Positions 1 to 7,522 are shown, counted from the first letter of the stretch. The stretch: DNA of 23,219 nucleotides from a virus (IMGVR_UViG_3300019360_000042:1-23219), one strand, 5' to 3'. The notes: a model not told the origin generated them from the sequence alone. Program-made: numbers and translations.

Positions 1-1539
1 GCTGTCTGCGGCTTCGACCGTCTCTCCTGGGACCTTCACCGAGGATTTGCCAACTTTATTCAGCTGCACCCATTCAACGGTGGTCCCCCGCGCTCCTATA
101 GAAAGCACGCTTGGATGCCGCGGGAACATTTCAAGTCCACGATTTGCTCCATCGCATTCCCCTTGTGGCTGCTCTCGTGCGTGGATCGAAACCTTACTAT
201 CGCCCTGATCTCCGCGGACAACGATAACACGAAGAAGTGGCTGCGCGCGATCAAGGAGATCATCAAGTACAACGGGTTCTTCCGTTGGCTCTACCCCGAG
301 ATCCGGCCCGGCGAGAAGTGGGACGAGGAAGAAATCATCGTCCGGCGGGATCGGGAGTACGGCACGGACGTGCAAGCGTCCATCACTGCGTACTCGATCA
401 ACTCGGGGCTGGCCTCGCAGCACCACAGTTACATCGTTCTGGACGACCCTGTGAACGAGCAGGTCGCTGGCTCTGCCGCGATGATGGCAGACGCGGTGCG
501 CCTCTTCATCCACCTGGAGGAAATCCTCCGCGGGTGGAAGCAGTCCGGCTTTCTGCTGGTTGACACCCCTTGGGGCCGCGAGGATCCGCACCATGTGGCA
601 TTACAGGAAGAGCGCCGCGGGTACCGCCTGAAGTGGGGAATTGGCGTGTACGGGGAGTTTGAACTTTCCGCCGCGCTCGCTGACCGCCCGGAGCTGACCC
701 CGACGGTCGAGCCCGGGCAGCCCATACTTCCCTCCGAGTGCGACGAAGACAAGCTGGAGCTCATAAAGTCCCAGGACATGAGCAAGTACTTTTTCCACTA
801 CCTCTGCAAACCGTACGAGGCGGGGCGAAATGGGTTTACCCTGGACCTCATCCGAGACTTCTCCCTGTTCCCCGACGGTCGGATGCAGTGTGAATGCCAC
901 CGGGACCATTACCACAGCATAGCCCAGGGTTCTACCGTCGCGGTCTCGGACCCGGCGTACACCCCGGACAAGAAGAACTGCGAGTCCGCCATCCTTATTA
1001 TCCACGAGCAGCCCTGCGGCTGTCGCTTCCTGCTCGAAGAGTGGGGCGACCACGTCCACCTACAGCGGTATTACAACACCGTCTGCGACATCGCGGGTCG
1101 GTGGAAGACCTGGCTGGGTGGGTTCGGGATTGAATCCGAGCATGTGCAGTCCGCAATGGGGCAGGTGCTCCGAGAGATGAAAGCCTCTGGCACTTTCCCG
1201 CTGGGCGTGGAGATCCTGGAGCTGAAACCGAAGCGTCGGGCGAAAGACCTGCGGATCGGAACCCAAATCGCCTACGTGAACAACGGGCAGTGGCACAAGC
1301 GGCCCACGATGCAGCATCTCGCGGGGCTGAACAACCTGCTTCAGCAGCTTTACCAATGGCCCTACTCGAACAAACGCGACCGCGCGGATGCCTTCGGCTA
1401 CGCGAACGATGCCTTTGAGATGAAGCCCCCGCGACGGGATGCCCAGGCTGCGCTCCCGGGGCAGCGAAATGTCCCTGGAATCAACCGCCGGCGTGAAGAC
1501 GCCGACATGGCTGCGTTCCAACAGGAGCTCAGCGCTTAG
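1..1539 (+). CDS. terL: Terminase large subunit (5' end missing)
   Basis: ATP-driven DNA packaging motor with a C-terminal nuclease that cuts the concatemer. The reading frame is open from base 1, so the gene enters from outside the window; the first ATG (115) lies inside the ATPase domain and is not the true start. Seen in the sequence, numbering from the ATG at 115: a Walker A-like stretch PREHFKST at residues 2-9, Walker B VLDDP at 108-112 (bases 436-450), a coupling-type motif VDTPWGRED at 149-157, then a RNase H-like nuclease with candidate acidic residues D279 (VSDPAY), E340 (FGIESEH) and D425 (RADAFGYA). These motifs in this order are characteristic of TerL. The 512 codons present are close to the full usual size, so probably only a short N-terminal part is missing. 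It is the first gene of the block and precedes the accessory genes rather than directly preceding the portal. Confidence 0.95.
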   Translation, partial: AVCGFDRLSWDLHRGFANFIQLHPFNGGPPRSYRKHAWMPREHFKSTICSIAFPLWLLSCVDRNLTIALISADNDNTKKWLRAIKEIIKYNGFFRWLYPEIRPGEKWDEEEIIVRRDREYGTDVQASITAYSINSGLASQHHSYIVLDDPVNEQVAGSAAMMADAVRLFIHLEEILRGWKQSGFLLVDTPWGREDPHHVALQEERRGYRLKWGIGVYGEFELSAALADRPELTPTVEPGQPILPSECDEDKLELIKSQDMSKYFFHYLCKPYEAGRNGFTLDLIRDFSLFPDGRMQCECHRDHYHSIAQGSTVAVSDPAYTPDKKNCESAILIIHEQPCGCRFLLEEWGDHVHLQRYYNTVCDIAGRWKTWLGGFGIESEHVQSAMGQVLREMKASGTFPLGVEILELKPKRRAKDLRIGTQIAYVNNGQWHKRPTMQHLAGLNNLLQQLYQWPYSNKRDRADAFGYANDAFEMKPPRRDAQAALPGQRNVPGINRRREDADMAAFQQELSA

Positions 1540-1553
1540 AAAAGGAACGAATC

Positions 1554-1916
1554 ATGCCTAAAGACGTAACTGGTCAGCCCTGGTACTTCGACGCCGCGGC
1601 CCAGGGCGAGGGATTTGGCCCCAGCCTGGATGGTGTTTCCGTGGCCTTTGACGGCCGGATCTACATCAAACGGGTGAAGCTGTACACGGGGGATGGTGGA
1701 GCGGTGCGCGTGTACGATCGACAGACCTCGCCGCCCGTGCTAGGACTTCCCGGGGAGGACGACGCGCAGCACGCTCGACATATCGTCTTTTACCTACAGA
1801 ACCTGGCCGCTCAGGACAACTTTGAAATTCCCGTCGAGGCGGAGCTTCTAGGGTTCTACGTGGATACGCTTCCCGCGAACGCGTACATGGAGGTCTTTCA
1901 TGGCGCGGCTTCTTAA
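1554..1916 (+). CDS. Small beta-rich virion-like protein, function unknown
   Basis: A 120-residue protein that I do not recognise. The start is supported by AAAGGA about 9 bases upstream. It is rich in alternating hydrophobic residues (IYIKRVKLY near residue 37, AVRVYD near 50, LLGFYVD near 98), which suggests a small all-beta domain, and it lacks a signal peptide or membrane segment. Its pattern (a beta strand leading to a Gly-Asp turn, then a proline-flanked strand pair near the end) loosely resembles the small jelly-roll-like appendage proteins downstream, for example the gene at 16256, but this is an impression rather than a demonstrated homology. Its 3' end overlaps the next gene by 17 bases, which implies translational coupling. 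It is probably a minor structural protein; the function is not known. Confidence 0.7.
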   Translation: MPKDVTGQPWYFDAAAQGEGFGPSLDGVSVAFDGRIYIKRVKLYTGDGGAVRVYDRQTSPPVLGLPGEDDAQHARHIVFYLQNLAAQDNFEIPVEAELLGFYVDTLPANAYMEVFHGAAS

Positions 1917-3372
1917 GCTCCTACTCGCAGCGACAGTGACCTTCGGGGTCCTGGCGACGCTCGAGGGGCAGCCGACGACTACGATCTCGCGGTTCCCGAG
2001 GTTCACCACGGTGGGCCGCCCGACCTGCAATTTCACGCGCGTGGGGCATCCTTACTTTGATCTAACTACTTCGTCGGCCTACGTCTGCGATGGTACGAGC
2101 TATCTTCTCATAAGCAGTGGCGGCGGCGTGGCCGGTAATGTTTTCACTGCTGCAATCACTGCCGATGGCGCGGCTGGCAACGTCAACTTAGGAAACGACG
2201 GAGGAGTCTCCGGCGTGGTGTTTGAAGGCGATCTTGCTGATGCAGTAGAAGGGGTTATCGACTACAGTGATATAGGCAATGGGGAGTTCAGCATCATCCC
2301 CAACTATGGCGCTAGCCCGATCTACCGATTCAACGGGCCTCCTGCGGCAGGGGCTAGCGGCAACCTCTTTCGAGCTGAGGGGATTGTTCTCGCGGCGATG
2401 AACGGAAGCGATACGGTTAACATCATTGACGCATCGCTCACCAACGCGAACCATACCGGCGTGAGCAACGCGCTCAACTTCTTCAATATCCCTGCTATCA
2501 CCGCGGATGCCGACGCTACAGAGACCGCTATTAAAGTGGGCTCAGGGTGGGACGTTGGTATTGATGCGGCAACTGCCCTTACCATTAGCGTAGATTCCAC
2601 GATAGTTGCTCAACTGTTCGACCCGGTTACTTCGTTCGGAGGGGCGCTATCGCAAGTTACAAATAATATTGTTGGAGTGGGCGCGGGCGTGCTGCTTACA
2701 GCGATGGACAGTTCTGGTGATATCACCACCCTTTTAGAGGTGAATTTTCTCAACGCGGACCACACGGCGGGAACTCTTAACGGGATAAACTTTGCCGCTT
2801 TCAGTAGTGATGCTCAAGCACAGGAGAATGCTATCAACGTTGGTGGAGGGTGGGACGCAGTTCTAACAACGTCGGCCGACAACATTCCCGTGATTTACAG
2901 TACCAACGCTGGTGGTAACATCTTGATTCGGTCTGATTCTGCGAATCCTCAATGGAAATTTCTTCAATCTGGTAGTCAGGTTTTTACCATTCTGAAAGGT
3001 TCCACCGGAGGCGCTGGGATAACTCTATCCTTTCTGCAAGGTACAGACTTAGCTGTAGTAGGCTCAGCCCAGACGATAACGCCAAACTCTTTAGTAGTGG
3101 AGATCGGGGCTGGCGCTGCCGCTTCCGTTTCTGTCATTAACCCACCGACTGGAGCCGCGAGCACTCATAGTGCCTTACTAACGCTGGTGTGCAAAGACGC
3201 GAACGTCACCTTCAACGATGCCGATCGAGGGGGAGCTGCCGATACGATAGACCTTGCGGGAGCCGCTACCAATTTCGTTTGTACCGACGGCGACACCCTC
3301 ACCCTAGCGCTAATTCGAACCCCGGGAACCGGAAATGAGCGCTGGTCGGAAGTAGCTAGGAGCGTAAACTAA
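1900..3372 (+). CDS. Fibre-like protein with N-terminal signal peptide
   Basis: A 490-residue protein starting at an ATG 5 bases after GGAGGT (1889-1894), inside the end of the previous gene. Residues 1-23 look like a signal peptide: short basic n-region (MARLLK), hydrophobic core, then EGQ. The segment around residues 40-70 (PYFDLTTSSAYVCDGTSY) resembles the phage-appendage theme of a G-x-YFD-TT start followed by a DGT-W/Y strand. Two internal copies of a roughly 50-residue unit follow, each with (N/D)HT...NF...DA.A.E.AI.VG.GWD. The end (GDTLTLALI..., ERWSEVARSVN) is like the C-terminal strand of many phage fibre proteins (W-x-E-V-x-R-S). It is likely a trimeric beta-structured surface protein. 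Bases 2941-3000 are about 38 % GC against about 63 % in the portal gene, so it may be a newer arrival. A signal peptide is odd for a virion protein. Confidence 0.75.
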   Translation: MARLLKLLLAATVTFGVLATLEGQPTTTISRFPRFTTVGRPTCNFTRVGHPYFDLTTSSAYVCDGTSYLLISSGGGVAGNVFTAAITADGAAGNVNLGNDGGVSGVVFEGDLADAVEGVIDYSDIGNGEFSIIPNYGASPIYRFNGPPAAGASGNLFRAEGIVLAAMNGSDTVNIIDASLTNANHTGVSNALNFFNIPAITADADATETAIKVGSGWDVGIDAATALTISVDSTIVAQLFDPVTSFGGALSQVTNNIVGVGAGVLLTAMDSSGDITTLLEVNFLNADHTAGTLNGINFAAFSSDAQAQENAINVGGGWDAVLTTSADNIPVIYSTNAGGNILIRSDSANPQWKFLQSGSQVFTILKGSTGGAGITLSFLQGTDLAVVGSAQTITPNSLVVEIGAGAAASVSVINPPTGAASTHSALLTLVCKDANVTFNDADRGGAADTIDLAGAATNFVCTDGDTLTLALIRTPGTGNERWSEVARSVN

Positions 3373-3373
3373 C

Positions 3374-3745
3374 ATGCTGACGATCATTCTTCTTCTGTTG
3401 CTTCAACCCCCACAGCCGGACATTCAGCAGCAAATCGATGCTCTGATTGCTGAGCGTGCACAGCTCATTGCTTTACAACGAGACTGCCTGGCTGCTCGGC
3501 GCAATCCCGCCCGTGCGGCTATCCAAGCCCGTATTGATAAACTCACGGCACTGAAAGCGGATCCTGTAGCCGACGCTGAGATCGACGCGATTCTGGACAG
3601 TCTGATTCAGAAGGCTCAAACCGAGCTGGACGTACTAGACGATGTGAAGCTTGGGGCAAGGTGTACGGAAGAAAAGCAAGCCGCGGCTCGTATTGCAGAC
3701 ATCAATCGTCAGCTGGGCAAGTTGGAAGCTTTGAAAGGGAAGTGA
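3374..3745 (+). CDS. Membrane-anchored or exported coiled-coil protein, spanin-like
   Basis: A 123-residue protein one base after the preceding stop; AGGAG at 3358-3362 is 11 bases before the ATG. Residues 2-10 are purely hydrophobic (LTIILLLLL), followed by a proline-rich break (QPPQPD) and then a charged, Glu/Lys/Ala-rich helix to the end, with heptad-like spacing of Leu and Ile. There are exactly two cysteines, C38 and C97, one in each half, as expected if the soluble part is oxidised outside the cytoplasm. A short N-terminal anchor plus a periplasmic coiled coil is the build of an inner-membrane spanin (Rz-like), and a holin-like gene lies 188 bases downstream. No Rz1-like lipoprotein partner was seen, and the hydrophobic stretch is short for a membrane anchor with no basic n-region. 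The spanin idea is therefore tentative; a secreted structural protein is the alternative. Confidence 0.65.
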   Translation: MLTIILLLLLQPPQPDIQQQIDALIAERAQLIALQRDCLAARRNPARAAIQARIDKLTALKADPVADAEIDAILDSLIQKAQTELDVLDDVKLGARCTEEKQAAARIADINRQLGKLEALKGK

Positions 3746-3749
3746 GCCA

Positions 3750-3932
3750 ATGCCTGCAACATCTGAACGTCAACGTCGCGCCGCCTGTGCGGATCTCGGG
3801 CGCAAGCAAAAAGGACAAGGAGCCAGAACCTTCCCCGGCATGTCAATTCAATCGCTGTCGGACTTCTGCAAGAAGCCGCTTGCGGCGAAGAAGGGCGGAA
3901 GGATTCACATGAGAAGGAAAAGGGGGTACTGA
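3750..3932 (+). CDS. Small basic DUF3008-like protein
   Basis: A 60-residue protein with AAGGGA at 3735-3740, 9 bases before the ATG. The sequence begins MPATSERQRRAACAD and continues with a lysine-rich stretch, then a short helix SIQSLSDFCKKP. This matches the layout of the DUF3008 family of small phage proteins: an MPAxSxxQQR-like start, a basic linker, and a helix ending in a D/E-F-A/C pattern. The function of that family is not known. The C-terminal end is strongly basic (RRKRGY), so nucleic-acid binding is possible. The gene sits between the coiled-coil protein and the holin-like protein, two bases from the next ATG. The family assignment is from recall of the pattern, not from a search. 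Confidence 0.6.
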   Translation: MPATSERQRRAACADLGRKQKGQGARTFPGMSIQSLSDFCKKPLAAKKGGRIHMRRKRGY

Positions 3933-3933
3933 A

Positions 3934-4152
3934 ATGAACTACAGCGTTCTTAAGTCATTTGGCAAGGCGTTCCGCGCCGTTGCTATCACCACGGGCTCAG
4001 TGGCCGCGGCTGCCGGGCTGCTCGCGCTGCAAAATCCGGAGGTCGTTGCCCCGATTGTCGCGGTCGGCCCGTTCGGCCCGATTGTCGCCTTGGCAGTCCA
4101 GGGGCTCGCGGTCGTCGCGTTCGACGCGCTCAAGCATCGGAATAAGGAGTAA
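3934..4152 (+). CDS. Small two-helix membrane protein, possible holin
   Basis: A 72-residue protein with AGGGGG at 3921-3926, 7 bases upstream. The N-terminus is short and basic (K7, K11, R14). A first hydrophobic segment covers about residues 15-32 (VAITTGSVAAAAGLLAL) and a second covers about 38-64, broken by a GPFGP turn. The tail is charged (KHRNKE). Length under 100, two membrane segments and a charged C-terminus fit a class II holin, which would form the membrane lesion timing lysis. Small membrane proteins of other function have the same look, and no endolysin gene lies next to it: the only cell-wall enzyme in the window is the virion transglycosylase at 18163. It lies directly downstream of the basic protein and 2 bases before the next gene. 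Confidence 0.6.
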   Translation: MNYSVLKSFGKAFRAVAITTGSVAAAAGLLALQNPEVVAPIVAVGPFGPIVALAVQGLAVVAFDALKHRNKE

Positions 4153-4154
4153 CC

Positions 4155-4409
4155 ATGGCGATCAAATTCGCGAAAGCATACCCCGGGGATTGGTACCCGG
4201 GCAAAGCCCCCAACCCGGGCGCCGAGGTTGTGAGTCCGGAAGCGCTCAATGGCGAGCGGGGCAGCAACATGCCCATGGACGGCTCCAAGTCTGGAGAGAG
4301 TCCGTCGGTGGAGGGCTATCCTAATATGAAGACCGTCTCGCGGGAAGCGTTCTTAAACGAGCGCGGGTCCAGCGCCCCGATGTCGGGGAACCAGTCGAAG
4401 ACCTACTGA
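4155..4409 (+). CDS. Small hypothetical protein with internal duplicated motif
   Basis: An 84-residue protein I do not recognise. AAGGAG (4144-4149) precedes the ATG by 5 bases, so expression looks real. The protein is hydrophilic, rich in Gly, Ser, Pro and Asn, and probably poorly ordered. It contains two copies of one motif: residues 26-46 (VSPEALNGERGSNMPMDGSKS) and 61-82, where the shared core is VS-x-EA-(L/F), NERGS or GERGS, PM-x-G-x-x-S. The beginning (DWYPGKAPNPG) is rich in aromatic and proline residues. It ends 7 bases before the portal gene, so it is co-translated with the head genes. It may be a minor head protein or a peptide scaffold; there is no evidence for a specific role. 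Confidence 0.6.
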   Translation: MAIKFAKAYPGDWYPGKAPNPGAEVVSPEALNGERGSNMPMDGSKSGESPSVEGYPNMKTVSREAFLNERGSSAPMSGNQSKTY

Positions 4410-4416
4410 GGTTCGC

Positions 4417-6468
4417 ATGTCATACATCGCGGCCGATGGCGCAGAAGTCAGGCTCTCGGCGGAAGACCGAAAGAAGCTCGGAGTGATCTTCCGGGACTGG
4501 GCCAAGTCGGTGCAGGATGACCGCCGGCGGTTGGCGGAAGAGTCTTGGACCCAGGCCCTGGTGAACTACGAGGCCAAGCCGCCCGAGAAGCAATTTCCCT
4601 GGCCCGGGGCTTCAAACGCCGTGGTCCCGATCATCCCGGTCCACGTGGAATCCCTTGAGGCTCGGCACTTCTCCGCCGCAACGGCGCACGACCCGGTCTT
4701 CATGATCGAGCCGAATGCCCAAGGCGAGGTGATCCCCGGGCTGACCGTAGAGAAATTCGCCACGATGTGGCAGAACGTCTCGCACTGGATTGAGCGAGAG
4801 GAAGTGCCGCTCAAGGATGTCATGGAAGAAGTCTCCTTGACTTTTGTCCTGTACGGCGATGCCTGGGTGTACATCCCCTGGGAGACCGAGAAGATCATGG
4901 ACGTGGAGCTTGACACGCGGGGAAAGATCAAGAAGACCGAGCGCACCTTGTGGGACCACCCCGTGCTGAAGCCCCTGCACCCCCGCGAGGTCTTCATCAA
5001 CTCCTGGGAGAAGGATAAGGAAACCGCGAAGCGGGTGGGCATTCGTTTCGACCTGGACCTCCAGGACCTGGAGCTCCGAGTCAAGCAGAAGGTCTACGCG
5101 GATGATGAGGCGGTGGAGGAGCTGCGCAAGCTCCTGACCGGCCGGGCGGAGAAACTGAAGGGGATCGAAGAGAAGCTGAAGTCGCCCCAGTATTTCAAAG
5201 AGCATGAGGGCCGTTTTTACGCACGGGATGAGTTCGAGAAGAAGCAGCGAGAGAAGATTGGGCTGGGCGACGCCGTGCCCCACGCCCTGCGAATGCTGAA
5301 AGTTTTCGTCCGAGAGGATCTGGACGGGGACGGCATTCCCGAGGACATCGTCTTCGACGTGGAGCTGGAAACCGGGACCGTGCCCTACGCGAGGTATGCG
5401 AACTTGGCCCACCGGCTGAAGCCCCTGGTCCACTTCTATTACAGCAAGCGTCCGGGCAGCATCTACAACCGCGGCGTCGGCGAAATGTTGTCCAACATCC
5501 AAAAAATCCTCACGACCACGATGCGGGACATCCTGGACAACAACAAGGTTCAGAATACGAAGATGTTCCTCGCTCGCAAGGGCGGCGGCGTGGAAGAGGA
5601 GATGAAAGTCTACCCCTCGCGCATCATCTTCCTGGACAATCCGAAGGAAGACTTCATACCCATCGACCTCGGCACCGGGCGCCCCGTGACCAACATTACG
5701 GACGTCTCGTTCATGATGTCGTGGGGCGAGCGGCTCTCGGGGATCAATGATTCGAATCTGGGAATGGAGCGGCGCTCACGCACGCCCGCGACCTCGCAAC
5801 TAGCGCTCCTCGAAGAGGGGTCCCAGCGTCGCGACCGGTCCATCGACCTAATGCGCGGCGCGATGCGGGAGATGTGGTGGCAGGTCCTTATGCTGTACGT
5901 GCAGAACGGGGACCTGTCCAAGCTCGCGGAAGTCGCGGCGGTAGAGAAGGGCGACCGCGATCTCTTCCTCCAGGCCATGGCTACGGTGGACATGGAGCTT
6001 TTGAAGAGCAAGATCATCGTCCGGCCGGAAGTCTCCAGCAACTCGCTGAACCGGAGCGTGCAGCGCCAGGAAAAGATGGCGCTCTTCGCGCTGGTGCAAC
6101 AGTGGTACACGCAACTCAAAGGTCTAGCCGACGCGATTGGCGCATCAGGGAACGATCCTGTGATGAAGGAGCTGTTCCTCACATTCGCCCGGGGTGGGCA
6201 TCGAGTGTTCTCTTCCATCCTGGACACCTTCGGGGAAAAGAATCAGGACGAACTCAACCCCGATTTTACCAAACTGTTGGCGGAGGTCCAAAGTGTCGAA
6301 ATCGTGGCCGAAGGCCCCGGCGGCGCAAGCTCCCGACGCAGCAATCCAGCTGCAACGGCTGCGGGAATGGCTGCAAACAACGCTGGCTTCGTTGGGGTCA
6401 CGGAAGCACCTGGCCGTCCAGCGCCGGGACTTCCCCGGGTACCAGACGTTACTGGTGGGGCTCAGTGA
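4417..6468 (+). CDS. Portal protein
   Basis: Portal (head-to-tail connector) protein, 683 residues; dodecameric ring through which terminase packs DNA and through which DNA leaves. The start follows GAGGTT. Seen: an N-terminal helical region with PWPGASNAVVP at residues 61-71, a signature found in many podovirus-type portals; a mixed wing domain; a charged helical segment near 220-290; the stretch NNKVQNTKMFLARKG near residue 372 before the long stem region; a helix with SQLALLEEGSQRRDRSIDLM near residue 460; and a C-terminal tail (after about 630) of Gly/Pro/Ala-rich low complexity. The length fits podovirus portals, which are longer than the 400-500 residues of siphovirus ones. The low-complexity tail coincides with a second gene in another frame (6293-6610), which may explain its composition. 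Confidence 0.95.
   Translation: MSYIAADGAEVRLSAEDRKKLGVIFRDWAKSVQDDRRRLAEESWTQALVNYEAKPPEKQFPWPGASNAVVPIIPVHVESLEARHFSAATAHDPVFMIEPNAQGEVIPGLTVEKFATMWQNVSHWIEREEVPLKDVMEEVSLTFVLYGDAWVYIPWETEKIMDVELDTRGKIKKTERTLWDHPVLKPLHPREVFINSWEKDKETAKRVGIRFDLDLQDLELRVKQKVYADDEAVEELRKLLTGRAEKLKGIEEKLKSPQYFKEHEGRFYARDEFEKKQREKIGLGDAVPHALRMLKVFVREDLDGDGIPEDIVFDVELETGTVPYARYANLAHRLKPLVHFYYSKRPGSIYNRGVGEMLSNIQKILTTTMRDILDNNKVQNTKMFLARKGGGVEEEMKVYPSRIIFLDNPKEDFIPIDLGTGRPVTNITDVSFMMSWGERLSGINDSNLGMERRSRTPATSQLALLEEGSQRRDRSIDLMRGAMREMWWQVLMLYVQNGDLSKLAEVAAVEKGDRDLFLQAMATVDMELLKSKIIVRPEVSSNSLNRSVQRQEKMALFALVQQWYTQLKGLADAIGASGNDPVMKELFLTFARGGHRVFSSILDTFGEKNQDELNPDFTKLLAEVQSVEIVAEGPGGASSRRSNPAATAAGMAANNAGFVGVTEAPGRPAPGLPRVPDVTGGAQ
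6282..6286 (+). promoter_or_regulatory. SD that sets the GTG start of the gene at 6293
   Basis: GGAGG inside the portal gene, 6 bases before GTG 6293. Together with the absence of a good SD and of protein-like sequence at the longer ATG start (6194), it decides the start of the overlapping gene. Confidence 0.7.
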
Positions 6469-6610
6469 ACAGGAATACATTCTCCGTGAGGTCCTTTTGA
6501 AAATGGATCTCCTGGAGCACGGCTCGGAAAACCTGAATCGTCAGGCCGACTTCCTCGGAGCCGATCAACTTCCGCCGGTCCATCTGACTGATGAGCTGGC
6601 GGATCTATAA
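6293..6610 (+). CDS. Small helical protein overlapping the portal 3' end, GTG start
   Basis: A 105-residue protein read in the +1 frame relative to the portal, overlapping its last 176 bases. A longer ATG (6194) exists in this frame, but the GTG at 6293 has GGAGG at 6282-6286 with a 6-base spacer, and the sequence upstream of it has no protein-like character. From residue 16 the sequence reads as a well-formed helical protein (IQLQRLREWLQTTLASLG, then LSEQEYILREVLLKMDLL), with a polar end. The 142 bases beyond the portal stop are coding only in this frame, and the SD of the next gene overlaps this stop codon. I do not recognise the family. Position between portal and scaffold suggests a head-assembly or packaging role, which is inference. 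Confidence 0.75.
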   Translation: MSKSWPKAPAAQAPDAAIQLQRLREWLQTTLASLGSRKHLAVQRRDFPGYQTLLVGLSEQEYILREVLLKMDLLEHGSENLNRQADFLGADQLPPVHLTDELADL

Positions 6611-6619
6611 GGAGAAAAA

Positions 6620-7522
6620 ATGGCTGAATTCGCAAGAGAGTACGAAAGGGCTGACGTGGCGCCCGCACCTGCGCCAGTAGAGCAGCCTAAAGAACCATCT
6701 TCGGACGCGCTTCTGGCTCAGAAGGATGCCGAGCTACAAGCGCTCAAACAGGAGATGGCACAGAAAGAAGCGGCGTTTGACGCAAGGTTTCAAGGGTTAG
6801 AGCGCATGGTAAGCGATGGGTTTCGCAATCGGGCTACCCCTGTGGCTCCCGCGCCGGCGGTGGACGCGCAAGCGGCGTACCGTGCGGCTCAGGACCTGGG
6901 GCTGTCGGATGAGGAGATCCTAGCCAATCCGTTGAAATCGTTTGAGAGAATTCGGGACCACCTGCGGGATCAAATCCGCGCGGAGGTAACGCAGGAGTTC
7001 GGCGGCCGGTTGCAGAACCTGGCTGTCACGGCGTTCACCGCGCAGATGGATGCCCTGAAGAGCGATCCGTACTACGAGGATCTCAAGGACGCGCTCGTGC
7101 AGTACTTCCAAGAGAATCCCAGCGAGGCGGAGAACCCCGGGCAGATCCGGCGGATCTACAACGAATTGATCGGAGTGAACATCGCTGAGCTCCAGCGCCG
7201 GCAGGCGACCCGGGCGGAGAAAGTAGCTGAATCCGCTCCCGCCCCCTCGCCCGTGCCCCGCGCTCGTGCGGTTGAACCGTCCTACCGCGCGCCCTCTGCG
7301 CCCTTGCCGGAGGTTGCAAAACCTGCTCCGGCTGCGGAGATCGATGAAGCGGAGGCCGCCATGATGGAGGCTTTCAACAAGGTCCGCCCCGGGCTGTTCA
7401 AAAATACAGGCGAGTGGGCCGAGGTCGCGCAGAGCAAGCGGTTCCCGAAGCAACTGTCGTCAGACATTCAGTTCGGTCGAAGCCGGCCGAACACGCACTA
7501 TCCCGTTGGAGGTAAGGACTAA
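6620..7522 (+). CDS. Scaffolding-like head assembly protein
   Basis: A 300-residue protein with AAGGAG 5 bases before the ATG. The build is that of a phage scaffolding protein. An Ala/Pro/Glu-rich start leads to a coiled coil at about residues 30-68 (QKDAELQALKQEMAQKE). An Ala/Pro linker at 72-82 leads to a helical core at about 85-195, then a second Ala/Pro-rich linker at 205-245 and a short C-terminal segment. Scaffolds guide capsid-protein assembly and leave or are degraded before packaging. Its place between portal and capsid genes is the usual one. No protease domain is seen in it or in neighbouring genes, so removal by exit through the shell is more likely than proteolysis. Sequence alone does not prove scaffold function. 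It overlaps the next gene by one base (TAATG). Confidence 0.75.
   Translation: MAEFAREYERADVAPAPAPVEQPKEPSSDALLAQKDAELQALKQEMAQKEAAFDARFQGLERMVSDGFRNRATPVAPAPAVDAQAAYRAAQDLGLSDEEILANPLKSFERIRDHLRDQIRAEVTQEFGGRLQNLAVTAFTAQMDALKSDPYYEDLKDALVQYFQENPSEAENPGQIRRIYNELIGVNIAELQRRQATRAEKVAESAPAPSPVPRARAVEPSYRAPSAPLPEVAKPAPAAEIDEAEAAMMEAFNKVRPGLFKNTGEWAEVAQSKRFPKQLSSDIQFGRSRPNTHYPVGGKD

Noticed and set aside
429-1521. Several minus-strand frames opposite the terminase gene
   Set aside because: They lie opposite a gene with a complete set of terminase motifs and show no SD or family pattern.
3661-3912. An 83-residue frame over the end of the coiled-coil gene and the DUF3008-like gene
   Set aside because: No SD fits it, and both overlapped genes have better starts and sequence character.
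3959-4324. A 121-residue plus-strand frame overlapping the holin-like and repeat-motif genes
   Set aside because: The translation is Arg/Ser-rich and without structure, while the two overlapped genes have their own SDs and natural-looking proteins.
4612-5502. A 296-residue open frame on the minus strand inside portal
   Set aside because: It lies fully inside a clearly coding gene of GC-rich composition, where antisense frames stay open by chance. It has no good SD and no domain-like pattern, and all firm genes are on the plus strand.
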